A DNA stretch of 64,000 bases from Mycolicibacterium rufum (GTDB lineage Bacteria; Actinomycetota; Actinomycetes; Mycobacteriales; Mycobacteriaceae). Of the stretch, positions 45,299 through 52,760 are shown in pieces. Numbering within the stretch: position 1 is the first letter of the stretch; every line of letters starts with the position of its first letter. The stretch lies in assembly GCF_022374875.2 (NCBI RefSeq), contig NZ_CP092427.2, forward strand, positions 1,550,001 through 1,614,000, written 5' to 3'. A program made the translations under genes and the position numbers. The notes under the pieces are model-generated. The model searched no databases. It was not told the origin of the DNA and worked only from the letters and a program-made list of their open reading frames with translations.

Positions 45299-45313
45299 TT
45301 CACACACAGTGAA
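45299..45313. promoter_or_regulatory. Candidate TetR operator overlapping the regulator start
   Basis: TTCAC-ACACA-GTGAA is a short dyad lying on the GTG start of the TetR gene. A related AGTGAAC (45229-45235), followed by the palindrome GTGTACAC (45238-45245), lies at the other end, on the reductase start. AGTGAAC half-sites resemble those bound by the DesT fatty-acid regulator of Pseudomonas. A TAGGTT (45294-45299) is a possible -10 for a leaderless regulator mRNA. Confidence 0.4.
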
Positions 45314-46013
45314 CAGTCGTACGCCCAGATCACACTCCGGCCGGTCGGGGAGGTCGAGCAGGTCGCGCGATTCAGCCCGCACCAGGGACGACGACAGAAC
45401 CGGCCTGACGCGCGAGGAACGCAAAGAAGCCACCCGGCGCGCGATCGTGGACGCATCGCTGCACCTGCTCGCCGAGCGCAGCTTCAGCGCGCTGAGCCTG
45501 CGCGAGGTCACGCGCGAGGCCGGGATCGTGCCCGCGGCGTTCTACCGTCACTTCGAATCGATGGAAGCGCTCGGCCTGGTGCTCATCGACGAGTCGTTCC
45601 GCAGCCTGCGCGACATGCTGCGGGGCGCCCGCGCCGGGAAGCTGGACCCCAACCGGGTCATCGAATCCTCGGTCGACATCCTCATCGACGGTGTGCAGGA
45701 ACGACGCGAGCACTGGTTGTTCATCGGCCGCGAACGCAACAGCGGCGTCACCGTGCTGCGCTACGCCATCCGCACCGAGATCCGGCTGATCACCTCCGAA
45801 CTCGCGATCGACCTCGCCCGCTTCCCCGGCCTGAACACCTGGAGCGGTGAGGATCTCAACATCCTTGCCAGCGTGTTCGTCAACTCGATGATCGTCATCG
45901 CCGAGTCGCTCGAGGACACCACCGACCCGGCGACGGTGGCCGAGATCCGGCGCATCGCGATCAAACAGCTGCGGATGATCACCATCGGCGTGGCGGGCTG
46001 GCGCAGCAGCTAG
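45309..46013 (+). CDS. TetR regulator, DesT/FabR-like, controlling the desaturase operon
   Basis: This 234-residue protein has a disordered Ser/Arg-rich tail (1-33) and a TetR HTH (REERKEATRRAIVDASLHLLAERSFSALSLREVTREAGIVPAAFYRHF) very like the FabR/DesT group. The C-terminal domain contains RERNSGVTVLRYAIRTEI and NILASVFVNSMIVIAESLED, also typical of that group. Such proteins sense acyl-CoA saturation and repress desaturase genes. The start is a GTG at 45309, 71 bases from the divergent reductase gene. Control of desA3 is inferred from position. Confidence 0.85.
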   Translation: MNSRTPRSHSGRSGRSSRSRDSARTRDDDRTGLTREERKEATRRAIVDASLHLLAERSFSALSLREVTREAGIVPAAFYRHFESMEALGLVLIDESFRSLRDMLRGARAGKLDPNRVIESSVDILIDGVQERREHWLFIGRERNSGVTVLRYAIRTEIRLITSELAIDLARFPGLNTWSGEDLNILASVFVNSMIVIAESLEDTTDPATVAEIRRIAIKQLRMITIGVAGWRSS

Positions 46014-46023
46014 CGTGACGGGC

Positions 46024-46803
46024 ATGGCGTCTGTCCTGGAAGTGACACACCCCCGCCCGGAGATCGCGGTGCTGACCCTCAACCGGCCCGAGACCCTCAA
46101 CGCGCTGTCCTATGAACTGGTCGAGGCGTTGCATGCCGAACTCGACGCCCTCGCGGCCGACAACACCTGCCGTGCCGTCGTGCTGACCGGCGCAGGCCGC
46201 GGATTCTGCTCGGGCCTGGATTTGAGCGCGCCCAGCCCCGACGAGGCCGGCGGCGGCACCGAATTCCCGCGCTCGGGCATGCGCTGGCAGGAACGCATCG
46301 CCGACCTCACCGCGAAGATCCACCGGCTGCGGCAACCGGTGATCGCGGCCGTGCACGGCGTGGCCTACGGCGGCGGACTCGGCATCGCGGCAGCCTGCGA
46401 CCTGCGCATCGCCGGCCCGGCGGCGCGGTTCTGCACCCAGTTCATCAAGCTCGGGCTGGGCGGTTGCGACATCGGCGTGAGCTACACGCTGCCGCGCATC
46501 ATCGGCGCCGGACCGGCGTTCGACCTCATCCTCACCGCGCGCGCGGTCGACGCCGACGAGGCGCTGCGCCTCGGACTGGTGTCCCGGCTGGTCGACTCAC
46601 CCGCCGAGGAAGCCCTGTCGATTGCCGAAACACTCTGCGGCTACGGCAAATTCGGCGTCGAGTCGACCAAGCAGGTGCTGTGGGCCAACCTCGATGCGGG
46701 GAGCCTCGAAGCGGCGCTGCATCTGGAGAACCGCAGTCAGATCCTGGCGTCGACGAGCGGTGAGATGCGCGAGGCCGCGGCGAAGGTGCTGCGCAAGGCC
46801 TAG
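46024..46803 (+). CDS. Enoyl-CoA hydratase/isomerase family protein
   Basis: This 259-residue crotonase has the CoA-binding and oxyanion-hole stretches TLNRPETLNALSYEL, TGAGRGFCSGLDLSAP and VIAAVHGVAYGGGLGIAAACD. At the catalytic positions, GVSYTLPRIIG carries no Glu, while KLGLGGCDIG takes the place of the usual (P/L)-x-x-G-G/E segment, so canonical hydratase activity is uncertain. It follows the TetR gene closely. I took the ATG at 46024; a GTG three codons earlier is possible. Its TAG overlaps the TAG of the convergent SDR in a CTAG at 46800-46803. Confidence 0.85.
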   Translation: MASVLEVTHPRPEIAVLTLNRPETLNALSYELVEALHAELDALAADNTCRAVVLTGAGRGFCSGLDLSAPSPDEAGGGTEFPRSGMRWQERIADLTAKIHRLRQPVIAAVHGVAYGGGLGIAAACDLRIAGPAARFCTQFIKLGLGGCDIGVSYTLPRIIGAGPAFDLILTARAVDADEALRLGLVSRLVDSPAEEALSIAETLCGYGKFGVESTKQVLWANLDAGSLEAALHLENRSQILASTSGEMREAAAKVLRKA

Positions 46804-47570
46804 CGCGGGGTGCCGCCACCGTCGACGATGATGACCTGGCCGGTCATGTAGCTGCCCGCATCCGACGTCAACAGCAGTGCGGCGCCGACCATTTCGTCGG
46901 CCGTCGCGAGCCGGCGCATCAGCGTGCCGCCGACCATCCCGTCGATCGCCGCCTGCGGGTTCTTGCGCATCATGTCGGTGTCGACCGGTCCCGGTGCCAG
47001 CGCGTTGACGCGGATGCCGTCGTGCACCAGCTCGGCGGCCATCGACCGGGTGAACGACATCAGCGCCGCCTTCATCGACGCGTAGATCGCCAGCATCGGC
47101 GCGAAGATGAACGCACCGACCGACACCATGTTCAGCACCGCGGCGTGCTCGCTGACCTTCAGATGCGGCAGCGCAGCCTGCACCAACAGCACCGGGCCGC
47201 GCAGGTTCACGTCGAACGACTTGGTCAGCGCGTCGGCCGTCATCTGCTCCAGCGGCTGCGCCAGCGGGTTCGCGGCGTTGTTGACCAGCACGTCCACGCC
47301 GCCGAATTCGGCGACCGTGCGGTCGACCAGCGCGCCGAGGTCATCGAGCTCGCCCAGGTGGGTGGGGACGCCGATCGCCTCCCCGCCGAGCTCACGCAGA
47401 TGGGCGGCGGCGTGCTCGCACGCGTCGGCCTTGCGGCTGGCCACGGCCACCCGGGCGCCGGCCAGCACATAGCCCTCCGCCAGCGCGAGCCCGATCCCGC
47501 GGGTGCCGCCGGTGACGATCACCGTGCGGCCGGTCATGTCGAACAGTCGGTCGAACGAGGAGCGGTCCAT
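46800..47570 (-). CDS. Short-chain dehydrogenase/reductase
   Basis: This 256-residue SDR has TGGTRGIGLALAEGY, NNAANPLAQPLEQM, catalytic residues in NMVSVGAFIFAPMLAIYASMKAAL, LAPGPVDTDMM, and the C-terminal YMTGQVIIVDGGGTPR. It is typical of 3-hydroxyacyl-CoA or 3-oxoacyl reductases and, with the convergent enoyl-CoA hydratase, suggests fatty-acid or branched acyl metabolism. The ATG overlaps by one base the stop of a 38-codon upstream ORF that has a strong ribosome-binding site. Confidence 0.88.
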   Translation of the reverse strand: MDRSSFDRLFDMTGRTVIVTGGTRGIGLALAEGYVLAGARVAVASRKADACEHAAAHLRELGGEAIGVPTHLGELDDLGALVDRTVAEFGGVDVLVNNAANPLAQPLEQMTADALTKSFDVNLRGPVLLVQAALPHLKVSEHAAVLNMVSVGAFIFAPMLAIYASMKAALMSFTRSMAAELVHDGIRVNALAPGPVDTDMMRKNPQAAIDGMVGGTLMRRLATADEMVGAALLLTSDAGSYMTGQVIIVDGGGTPR

Positions 47571-47686
47571 CAGATGCACCCGCCGACGCGGATCCGTCGC
47601 CCGACGTCGTGCGCGGAGGGCGCCGGCACGAGCGCGGACCCCGCACCCACGAACACTGCTGTGACGACGAGCCAGGTGATGCGCAC
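47570..47686 (-). CDS. 38-residue exported peptide or leader ORF coupled to the SDR
   Basis: The GTG at 47684-47686 is preceded by GGAGGAG at seven bases, the strongest ribosome-binding site in the neighbourhood. The peptide is VRITWLVVTAVFVGAGSALV then PAPSAHDVGRRIRVGGCI: a hydrophobic signal-like half and a basic tail ending in a lone Cys-Ile. Its TGA overlaps the SDR ATG (TGATG), so it could couple SDR translation, or be a small exported or membrane peptide. I recognise no family. Confidence 0.5.
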   Translation of the reverse strand: MRITWLVVTAVFVGAGSALVPAPSAHDVGRRIRVGGCI

Positions 47687-47795
47687 GCACACTCCTCCTC
47701 CCCCGCGGCGGGCCCGCGGAACACGTGCCGATTGTGGCAGTCGGCGAGGGCGTCGCGCGGTCGAACACGCCCGGGGAGGGGCCGGGCGGAACACG

Positions 47796-48026
47796 TCACG
47801 CGCACCCGGTGATTTGCCAGCAGGCGATGTCGGCGCATGGTCGGCGAGCGTCTGCACAGTACACAGGTATTGCGGCGAGGTGGCTGCCGCGACGTCCGCC
47901 TTTAGCGGTCACCCAGTGCTCACGAGCAAAGGTCGGTTTTCCGACAATTTCCACAGAATCCCTTGTGAGGGTCTCTTTGACGACATCAACGATTCGAGCA
48001 GCGAACTCCTTGACGATGTCGTACAT
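47796..48026 (-). CDS. Possible small hypothetical ORF in a lower-GC patch
   Basis: This open frame of 76 codons (MYDIVKEFAARIVDVVKETL...ITGCA) lies in DNA visibly poorer in G+C than its surroundings (roughly half, against about two thirds). The first 30 residues look like an amphipathic helix. No family is recognised and no ribosome-binding site is seen. It may be the remnant of a transferred gene. The rest of 47687-48116 shows only the inverted repeat listed next. Confidence 0.25.
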   Translation of the reverse strand: MYDIVKEFAARIVDVVKETLTRDSVEIVGKPTFAREHWVTAKGGRRGSHLAAIPVYCADARRPCADIACWQITGCA

Positions 48027-48055
48027 TTCGGGGGTGCGCTGCGTTCCCGCGCACA

Positions 48056-48117
48056 GTGTGCGTTCAGATCGCAACCGCGCGTCGCAGTCCGAGGGGAGTT
48101 GCGATCTGAGCGCACAC
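48056..48117. repeat. 20-bp inverted repeat abutting a stop codon
   Basis: GTGTGCGTTCAGATCGCAAC (48056-48075) pairs with 48098-48117 with one G-U, leaving a 22-base loop. The right arm shares its last base with the stop codon of the minus-strand pseudouridine synthase, so the hairpin forms immediately after translation ends and may terminate that transcript. Confidence 0.75.
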
Positions 48118-48980
48118 TAGGGGCTGGGCAGGGTCCGCTCGCTGCGGAACAGGCGGGCCTCGCCCGTCAGCGGATCGTCGAACTCCAGGCGGTGCGCGAG
48201 CAGCTGCAACGGCGTGGAGAAATCGTCGGGGGCCACGTCGACCACGTCCGGGTACAGCGGATCCCCGGTGATCGGGATCCCGAGCGACGCCATGTGCACT
48301 CGGAGTTGATGGGTGCGGCCGGTGCGCGGCGTCAGCCGGTAGAGCGGGCCACAGCGCTCGACGAGCGTCTCCGCATTCGGCTCCCCCGGCTCCTCGACCG
48401 CCTGCAGACTTCCGCGCCGCTTGACGATGCGGCTGCGCACCGTCCGCGGGAAGGTCTGGCGCGCGTCGACCGGCGCCTGAGCCAGATAGGTCTTGGTGAC
48501 CTGCCCCCGCGCGAACAAGCTCTGATAGGCGCCGCGCACCTCCCGTCGGGTGGTGAACACGAGCACCCCGGCGGTCAGCCGGTCCAGCCGGTGCGCCGGG
48601 CTCAGCTCCGGCAGGTCGAGGGAGCGGCGCAGCCGCACCAGCGCCGTCTGCGCGACGTGACCCCCGCGGGGCATCGTCGCCAGGAAATGCGGTTTGTCGA
48701 CCACGACGAGGTTCTCGTCGCGATACAGGATCGGCACGGCGAACGGGACGGGCACCTCGTCGGGGAGATCCCGGTACAGATAGACGTGCGCGTCCGGTGG
48801 CAGCACCGTCGACGCCGTCACCACCGTCCCGTCGGCGCAGACCACCTCTCCGGCAAGCACTTTCGCCGCGGCCTGCTCGCCGAACCGGTCGGCCAGCTCG
48901 ACAAGCACCGCGCCGCCCCGCAACCGCACCCGCGCCGGCCCGAGCCCGTCGCGCACGGGAAGCGGTGCGGGACGCCTCAA
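48117..48980 (-). CDS. RluA-family pseudouridine synthase (Rv3300c-like)
   Basis: This 287-residue protein has the RluA/RluD catalytic motif AHRLDRLTAGVLVF (nucleophilic Asp). Other family motifs are VVVDKPHFLATMPRGGH, KTYLA and the C-terminal TGRTHQLRVHMASLGIPITGDPLY. It modifies uridine in rRNA or tRNA; the target is not predictable here. The frame opens at a TTG (48978-48980) overlapping the glpD2 stop (TTGA); a GTG eight codons later is an alternative start. It is the last gene of the run lpdA-glpD2-rluA on the minus strand. Confidence 0.9.
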   Translation of the reverse strand: MRRPAPLPVRDGLGPARVRLRGGAVLVELADRFGEQAAAKVLAGEVVCADGTVVTASTVLPPDAHVYLYRDLPDEVPVPFAVPILYRDENLVVVDKPHFLATMPRGGHVAQTALVRLRRSLDLPELSPAHRLDRLTAGVLVFTTRREVRGAYQSLFARGQVTKTYLAQAPVDARQTFPRTVRSRIVKRRGSLQAVEEPGEPNAETLVERCGPLYRLTPRTGRTHQLRVHMASLGIPITGDPLYPDVVDVAPDDFSTPLQLLAHRLEFDDPLTGEARLFRSERTLPSP

Positions 48981-50707
48981 TTCAACGGAACCGGTTCGAG
49001 GATCTCCGCACGCGCCTCGGGTGCGGCGGCACGCAACGCATCGGCGGACGCGTCGTCGGGCTGGGTCTGGGAAAGCACCTCGGCCTCGACCCGGGCCCGG
49101 TAGGTCTCCACCTCGCGGTCCACGTCGTGCGGGCTCCAGCCGAGCACCGGCGCGACGATGTCGGCGACCTCACGGGCGCAGTCGACGCCGCGGTGCGGGT
49201 ACTCGATCGAGATCCGCATGCGGCGGGCGAGGATGTCCTCCAGGTGCAGCGCTCCCTCGGCGGCCGCGGCGTAGGCCGCCTCCACCTTCAGGTACACGGG
49301 GGCGTCGGTGATCGGCTCGAGCAACTCGGGTTTGTCGTCGGCCATCGCGAGCACCTCGTCGATCAGCGAGCCGTACCGGTCGAGCAGATGCCGGACCCGG
49401 TACGGGTGCAGGTCGTAGTGCTTGCCTACGGTCTGCGTCTGGTTCACCAACGCGAAGTATCCGTCCGCGCCCATCAGCGGGACCTTCTCGGTGATCGACT
49501 TCGCCACCCGCGTCGGGACGAACTCTGCCGCGGCGTCGATGGCATCCTCGGCCATCACCCGATAGGTGGTGTACTTCCCGCCGGCGATCGCCACCAGACC
49601 GGGCGACGGGACCGCGACCGCGTGCTCACGCGACAGCTTCGACGTCTCCTCGCTCTCGCCGGCCAGCAGCGGACGCAACCCGGCGTAGACGCCGTCGATG
49701 TCGTCATGGGTCAGCGGCGTCGCCAGCACCGTGTTGACCGTCTTGAGGATGTAGTCGATGTCGGCCTTGGTGGCCGCGGGATGGGCCAGATCGAGGTTCC
49801 AGTCGGTGTCGGTGGTCCCGATGATCCAGTGCGTGCCCCACGGGATCACGAACAGCACCGACTTCTCGGTGCGCAGGATGATCGCGACCTCGCTGACGAT
49901 GCGGTCCCGCGGCACCACGATGTGCACGCCCTTGGAGGCGCGCACCCGGAACCGGCCGCGCTGCTTGGACAGCGCCTGGATCTCGTCGGTCCACACCCCG
50001 GTCGCGTTGACGACGACGTGGCCTCGCACCTCGGTGACCGCGCCGTCTTCGGAGTCGCGCACCCGCACCCCGGTGACCCGGTCGCCCTCCCGCAACAACG
50101 CCACCACCTGCGTCGACGTGCGTACCACCGCGCCGTAGTGCGCCGCGGTGCGGGCCACCATCATGGTGTGCCGGGCGTCGTCGACCACGGTGTCGTAGTA
50201 GCGGATGCCGCCGATCAGCGAGCTGCGCTTCAGACCCGGTGAAAGGCGCAGCGCCCCGGCCCGGGTCAGATGTTTCTGCGCAGGAACCGATTTCGCGCCG
50301 CCCAGGCTGTCGTAGAGGAAGATGCCCGCCGCGATGTAGGGCCGCTCCCACCAGCGGTTGGTCAGCGGGAACAGGAACGGCAGCGGCTTGACCAGATGCG
50401 GCGCCAGCGTGGTCAGCGAGAGCTCGCGCTCGTGCAGCGCCTCGCGCACCAGCCCGAATTCGAGCTGCTCGAGGTAGCGCAGCCCGCCGTGGAACATCTT
50501 GCTGCTGCGGCTCGAGGTGCCCGACGCGAAGTCGCGGGCCTCCACGAGCGCCACCTTCAGCCCGCGGGTCGCCGCGTCGAGCGCCGCGCCCGCGCCGACG
50601 ACACCGCCACCGATGACGACGACGTCGAACTGCTCCGCGCCGAGCCGTTGCCAGGCGTGCGCACGCTGATCGGGGCCGAGAAACGAGTCCGGGGCCTGGT
50701 TGCTCAC
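48977..50707 (-). CDS. glpD2: Glycerol-3-phosphate dehydrogenase GlpD2
   Basis: This FAD enzyme of about 576 residues oxidises glycerol-3-phosphate to dihydroxyacetone phosphate and passes electrons to the quinone pool. It shows FDVVVIGGGVVGAGAALDAATRG, SGTSSRSSKMFHGGLRYLEQLEF, IPWGTHWIIGTTDTDW and SKLSREHAV, with the C-terminal DAO_C domain, and it is nearly colinear with M. tuberculosis GlpD2 (Rv3302c). The GTG at 50705-50707 has GGAAGG five bases before it; a GTG two codons upstream is too close to that site. Confidence 0.95.
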   Translation of the reverse strand: MSNQAPDSFLGPDQRAHAWQRLGAEQFDVVVIGGGVVGAGAALDAATRGLKVALVEARDFASGTSSRSSKMFHGGLRYLEQLEFGLVREALHERELSLTTLAPHLVKPLPFLFPLTNRWWERPYIAAGIFLYDSLGGAKSVPAQKHLTRAGALRLSPGLKRSSLIGGIRYYDTVVDDARHTMMVARTAAHYGAVVRTSTQVVALLREGDRVTGVRVRDSEDGAVTEVRGHVVVNATGVWTDEIQALSKQRGRFRVRASKGVHIVVPRDRIVSEVAIILRTEKSVLFVIPWGTHWIIGTTDTDWNLDLAHPAATKADIDYILKTVNTVLATPLTHDDIDGVYAGLRPLLAGESEETSKLSREHAVAVPSPGLVAIAGGKYTTYRVMAEDAIDAAAEFVPTRVAKSITEKVPLMGADGYFALVNQTQTVGKHYDLHPYRVRHLLDRYGSLIDEVLAMADDKPELLEPITDAPVYLKVEAAYAAAAEGALHLEDILARRMRISIEYPHRGVDCAREVADIVAPVLGWSPHDVDREVETYRARVEAEVLSQTQPDDASADALRAAAPEARAEILEPVPLN

Positions 50708-50755
50708 ATGCACCTTCCTTGTTACCGGTCAGTACGACAACCAGACTACGTGGCG

Positions 50756-52171
50756 TCAGTCCAGATCGTCGTGCGCCATCAACCGGCGCGCGGCCTCGAC
50801 GATCGATCCGGACAGCGACGGATACACCGACAGCGTCTGCGCCAGGTCGGTCACCGAGATGCGGTTCTGCACCGCCAGCGCGATCGGCAGGATCAGCTCC
50901 GAGGCGATCGGCGCGACCACCACCCCGCCGATCACCACCCCGGTCGCCGGCCGGCAGAAGATCTTCACGAAACCATGCCGCAGCAGCGACATCTTCGCGC
51001 GGGCATTGGTGTTCAGGGGCAGCATCAGCGTGCGGGCCGGCACACTGCCGTCGTCGATCGCCGACTGCGGGATGCCGACGGCGCCGATCTCGGGGCGGGT
51101 GAACGTCGCCGAGGCGACCGTGCGCAGCCGGATCGGGGACACCCCCTCGCCCAGTGCGTGGTACATCGCGATGCGGCCCTGCATCGCCGCGACCGAGGCC
51201 AGCGGCAGCAGACCGGTGCAGTCGCCGGCGGCGTAGACGCCCGAGGCCGGGGTGCGCGACACCCGGTCGACGGGGATGTAGCCCCCCGGTTTCAGGTCGA
51301 CGCCGATGCGGTCCAGACCCAGCCCCGCGGTGTTGGGCACCGAACCGACGGTCATCAGCGCGTGGCTGCCCTCGACGACGCGGCCGTCGGCGATCGCGAC
51401 CCGGACGCCCTTCTCCGTGCGGGTCACCGAGTCGGCGCGGGCGTTCTTGACCAGCGTCACGCCGCGCTCGTTGAACACCTCCTCCAGCGCCGCCGCCGCG
51501 TCCGAGTCCTCGTGGGGCAGGATCTGGTCGCGGCTGGCGACCACCGTCACCGTCACGCCGAGTTCGGTGTAGGCGTTGCAGAACTCCGCGCCCGTCACGC
51601 CGGAGCCGACGATGATGAGGTGCTCGGGCAGCGTCTCGAGGTCGTAGACCTGGCGCCAGGTCAGGATCCGGTCGCCGTCGGGCACCGCGTTGGGCAGCAC
51701 CCGCGGGCTGGCCCCGGTGGCGATCAGCACGATGTCGGCCTTGAGCACGCCGACCTTGCCGTCCGGCGTCGTGACCTTCACGCGGTGATGCGCCATGCCG
51801 GCGATGTCGTCGACGAGCTCACCGCGGCCGCCGATGATCGTGACGCCCTGATTGAGCAGCTGACTGCCGATGTCGGCGGACTGGGACGCGGCCAGCGTCT
51901 TGACGCGGTTGTTGATCTCCGGCAGCGAGATCGGCGCCGCGTCGATGCCGATGTCGTAGCCCAGGCCCTGCGCGCGACGCAGTTCGGTGCGCACGCCGGT
52001 GGAGGCGATCAACGTCTTGGACGGCACGCAGTCGTAGAGCACGCAGGCCCCGCCCAGGCCGTCGGAGTCGACCACCGTCACCTGGGCGACGTCCCGTCCG
52101 TGCGCGGCCGCGACCAGCGCCGCCTCGTAGCCCGCCGGCCCACCGCCGATGATCACGATCCGCGTTACCAC
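50756..52171 (-). CDS. lpdA: NAD(P)H quinone reductase LpdA (Rv3303c-like)
   Basis: This 471-residue flavoprotein of the disulphide reductase family has RIVIIGGGPAGYEAAL, VPSKTLIAST, GSGVTGAEF and YAAGDCTGLLPLASVAAMQGRIAMYH. In M. tuberculosis LpdA the first redox cysteine is replaced. Here GGACVLYDCVPSK carries both, in C-x4-C spacing. The C-terminal His-Glu dyad of true lipoamide dehydrogenases is absent (VYPSLSGSI in place of HPT-x-x-E), so quinone reduction rather than lipoamide turnover is likely. The GTG start is at 52169-52171. It precedes glpD2, as in the reference order. Confidence 0.92.
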   Translation of the reverse strand: MVTRIVIIGGGPAGYEAALVAAAHGRDVAQVTVVDSDGLGGACVLYDCVPSKTLIASTGVRTELRRAQGLGYDIGIDAAPISLPEINNRVKTLAASQSADIGSQLLNQGVTIIGGRGELVDDIAGMAHHRVKVTTPDGKVGVLKADIVLIATGASPRVLPNAVPDGDRILTWRQVYDLETLPEHLIIVGSGVTGAEFCNAYTELGVTVTVVASRDQILPHEDSDAAAALEEVFNERGVTLVKNARADSVTRTEKGVRVAIADGRVVEGSHALMTVGSVPNTAGLGLDRIGVDLKPGGYIPVDRVSRTPASGVYAAGDCTGLLPLASVAAMQGRIAMYHALGEGVSPIRLRTVASATFTRPEIGAVGIPQSAIDDGSVPARTLMLPLNTNARAKMSLLRHGFVKIFCRPATGVVIGGVVVAPIASELILPIALAVQNRISVTDLAQTLSVYPSLSGSIVEAARRLMAHDDLD

Positions 52172-52212
52172 GCCACCAACCTATTGCACGCCGATGCGTT
52201 TAAGCTCCTCGT

Positions 52213-52692
52213 GTGCCGCTCTACGCCGCCTACGGGTCGAACATGCATCCCGAGCAGATGCTGCAGCGCGCCCCTCATTCGCCGATGGCGGGCACGGGCT
52301 GGTTGCACGGCTGGCGGCTCACGTTCGGCGGCGAGGACATCGGCTGGGAGGGCGCGCTGGCCACCATCGTCGAGGACCCCGGGTCCAAGGTGTTCGTGGT
52401 GCTCTACGACGTCACCAAGGAGGACGAGGAGAACCTGGACCGCTGGGAGGGCTCGGAGCTCGGCATCCACAAGAAGATCCGCTGCCGGGTGGAACGCACG
52501 TCGTCGGACACCGACACCGACCCCGCGCTGGCGTGGCTGTACGTGGTGGACGCCTGGGAGGGCGGCATCCCGTCGGCCCGCTACCTGGGGGTGATGGCCG
52601 ACGCGGCCGAAATCGCCGGTGCGCCAGCGGAATACGTGTACGACCTGCGGACGCGGCCGTCGAGTAACATCGGCCCGGGCCCGGGCGGCTAG
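52213..52692 (+). CDS. Gamma-glutamylcyclotransferase-fold protein (Rv3304-like)
   Basis: This 159-residue protein has the GGCT/AIG2 fold signature YAAYGSNMHPEQM near the N-terminus, the conserved LYDVTKEDEENLDRWEG (catalytic Glu region), and AWLYVVDAWEGGIPSARYLGVMADAAEIAG. The fold acts on gamma-glutamylamines or glutathione-derived substrates; the substrate here is unknown. It is divergent from lpdA, as in M. tuberculosis. The GTG start is at 52213. Its TAG is followed at once by palindromic element B. Confidence 0.85.
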   Translation: MPLYAAYGSNMHPEQMLQRAPHSPMAGTGWLHGWRLTFGGEDIGWEGALATIVEDPGSKVFVVLYDVTKEDEENLDRWEGSELGIHKKIRCRVERTSSDTDTDPALAWLYVVDAWEGGIPSARYLGVMADAAEIAGAPAEYVYDLRTRPSSNIGPGPGG

Positions 52693-52760
52693 CGTCCGTT
52701 CCGCGAGCGCGCGTGTTTGTACGTCGACGCGCCGCGCCCGGCGGCATTTCGCGCGCGCTC
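52693..52760. repeat. Post-stop palindromic repeat, copy B
   Basis: The element fills the whole space between two convergent stop codons (TAG at 52690-52692 and the TGA complement at 52759-52761). It runs CGTCCGTTCCGCGAGCGCG onward and closes with CGCGCGCTC. It is an inverted copy of 53735-53806, with long runs of identity at both ends and divergence in the middle. Confidence 0.8.

Noticed and set aside
47725..48120. A 131-codon plus-strand frame in the gap before the pseudouridine synthase
   Set aside because: It has no ribosome-binding site or domain, and it runs through the inverted repeat; it is probably non-coding.
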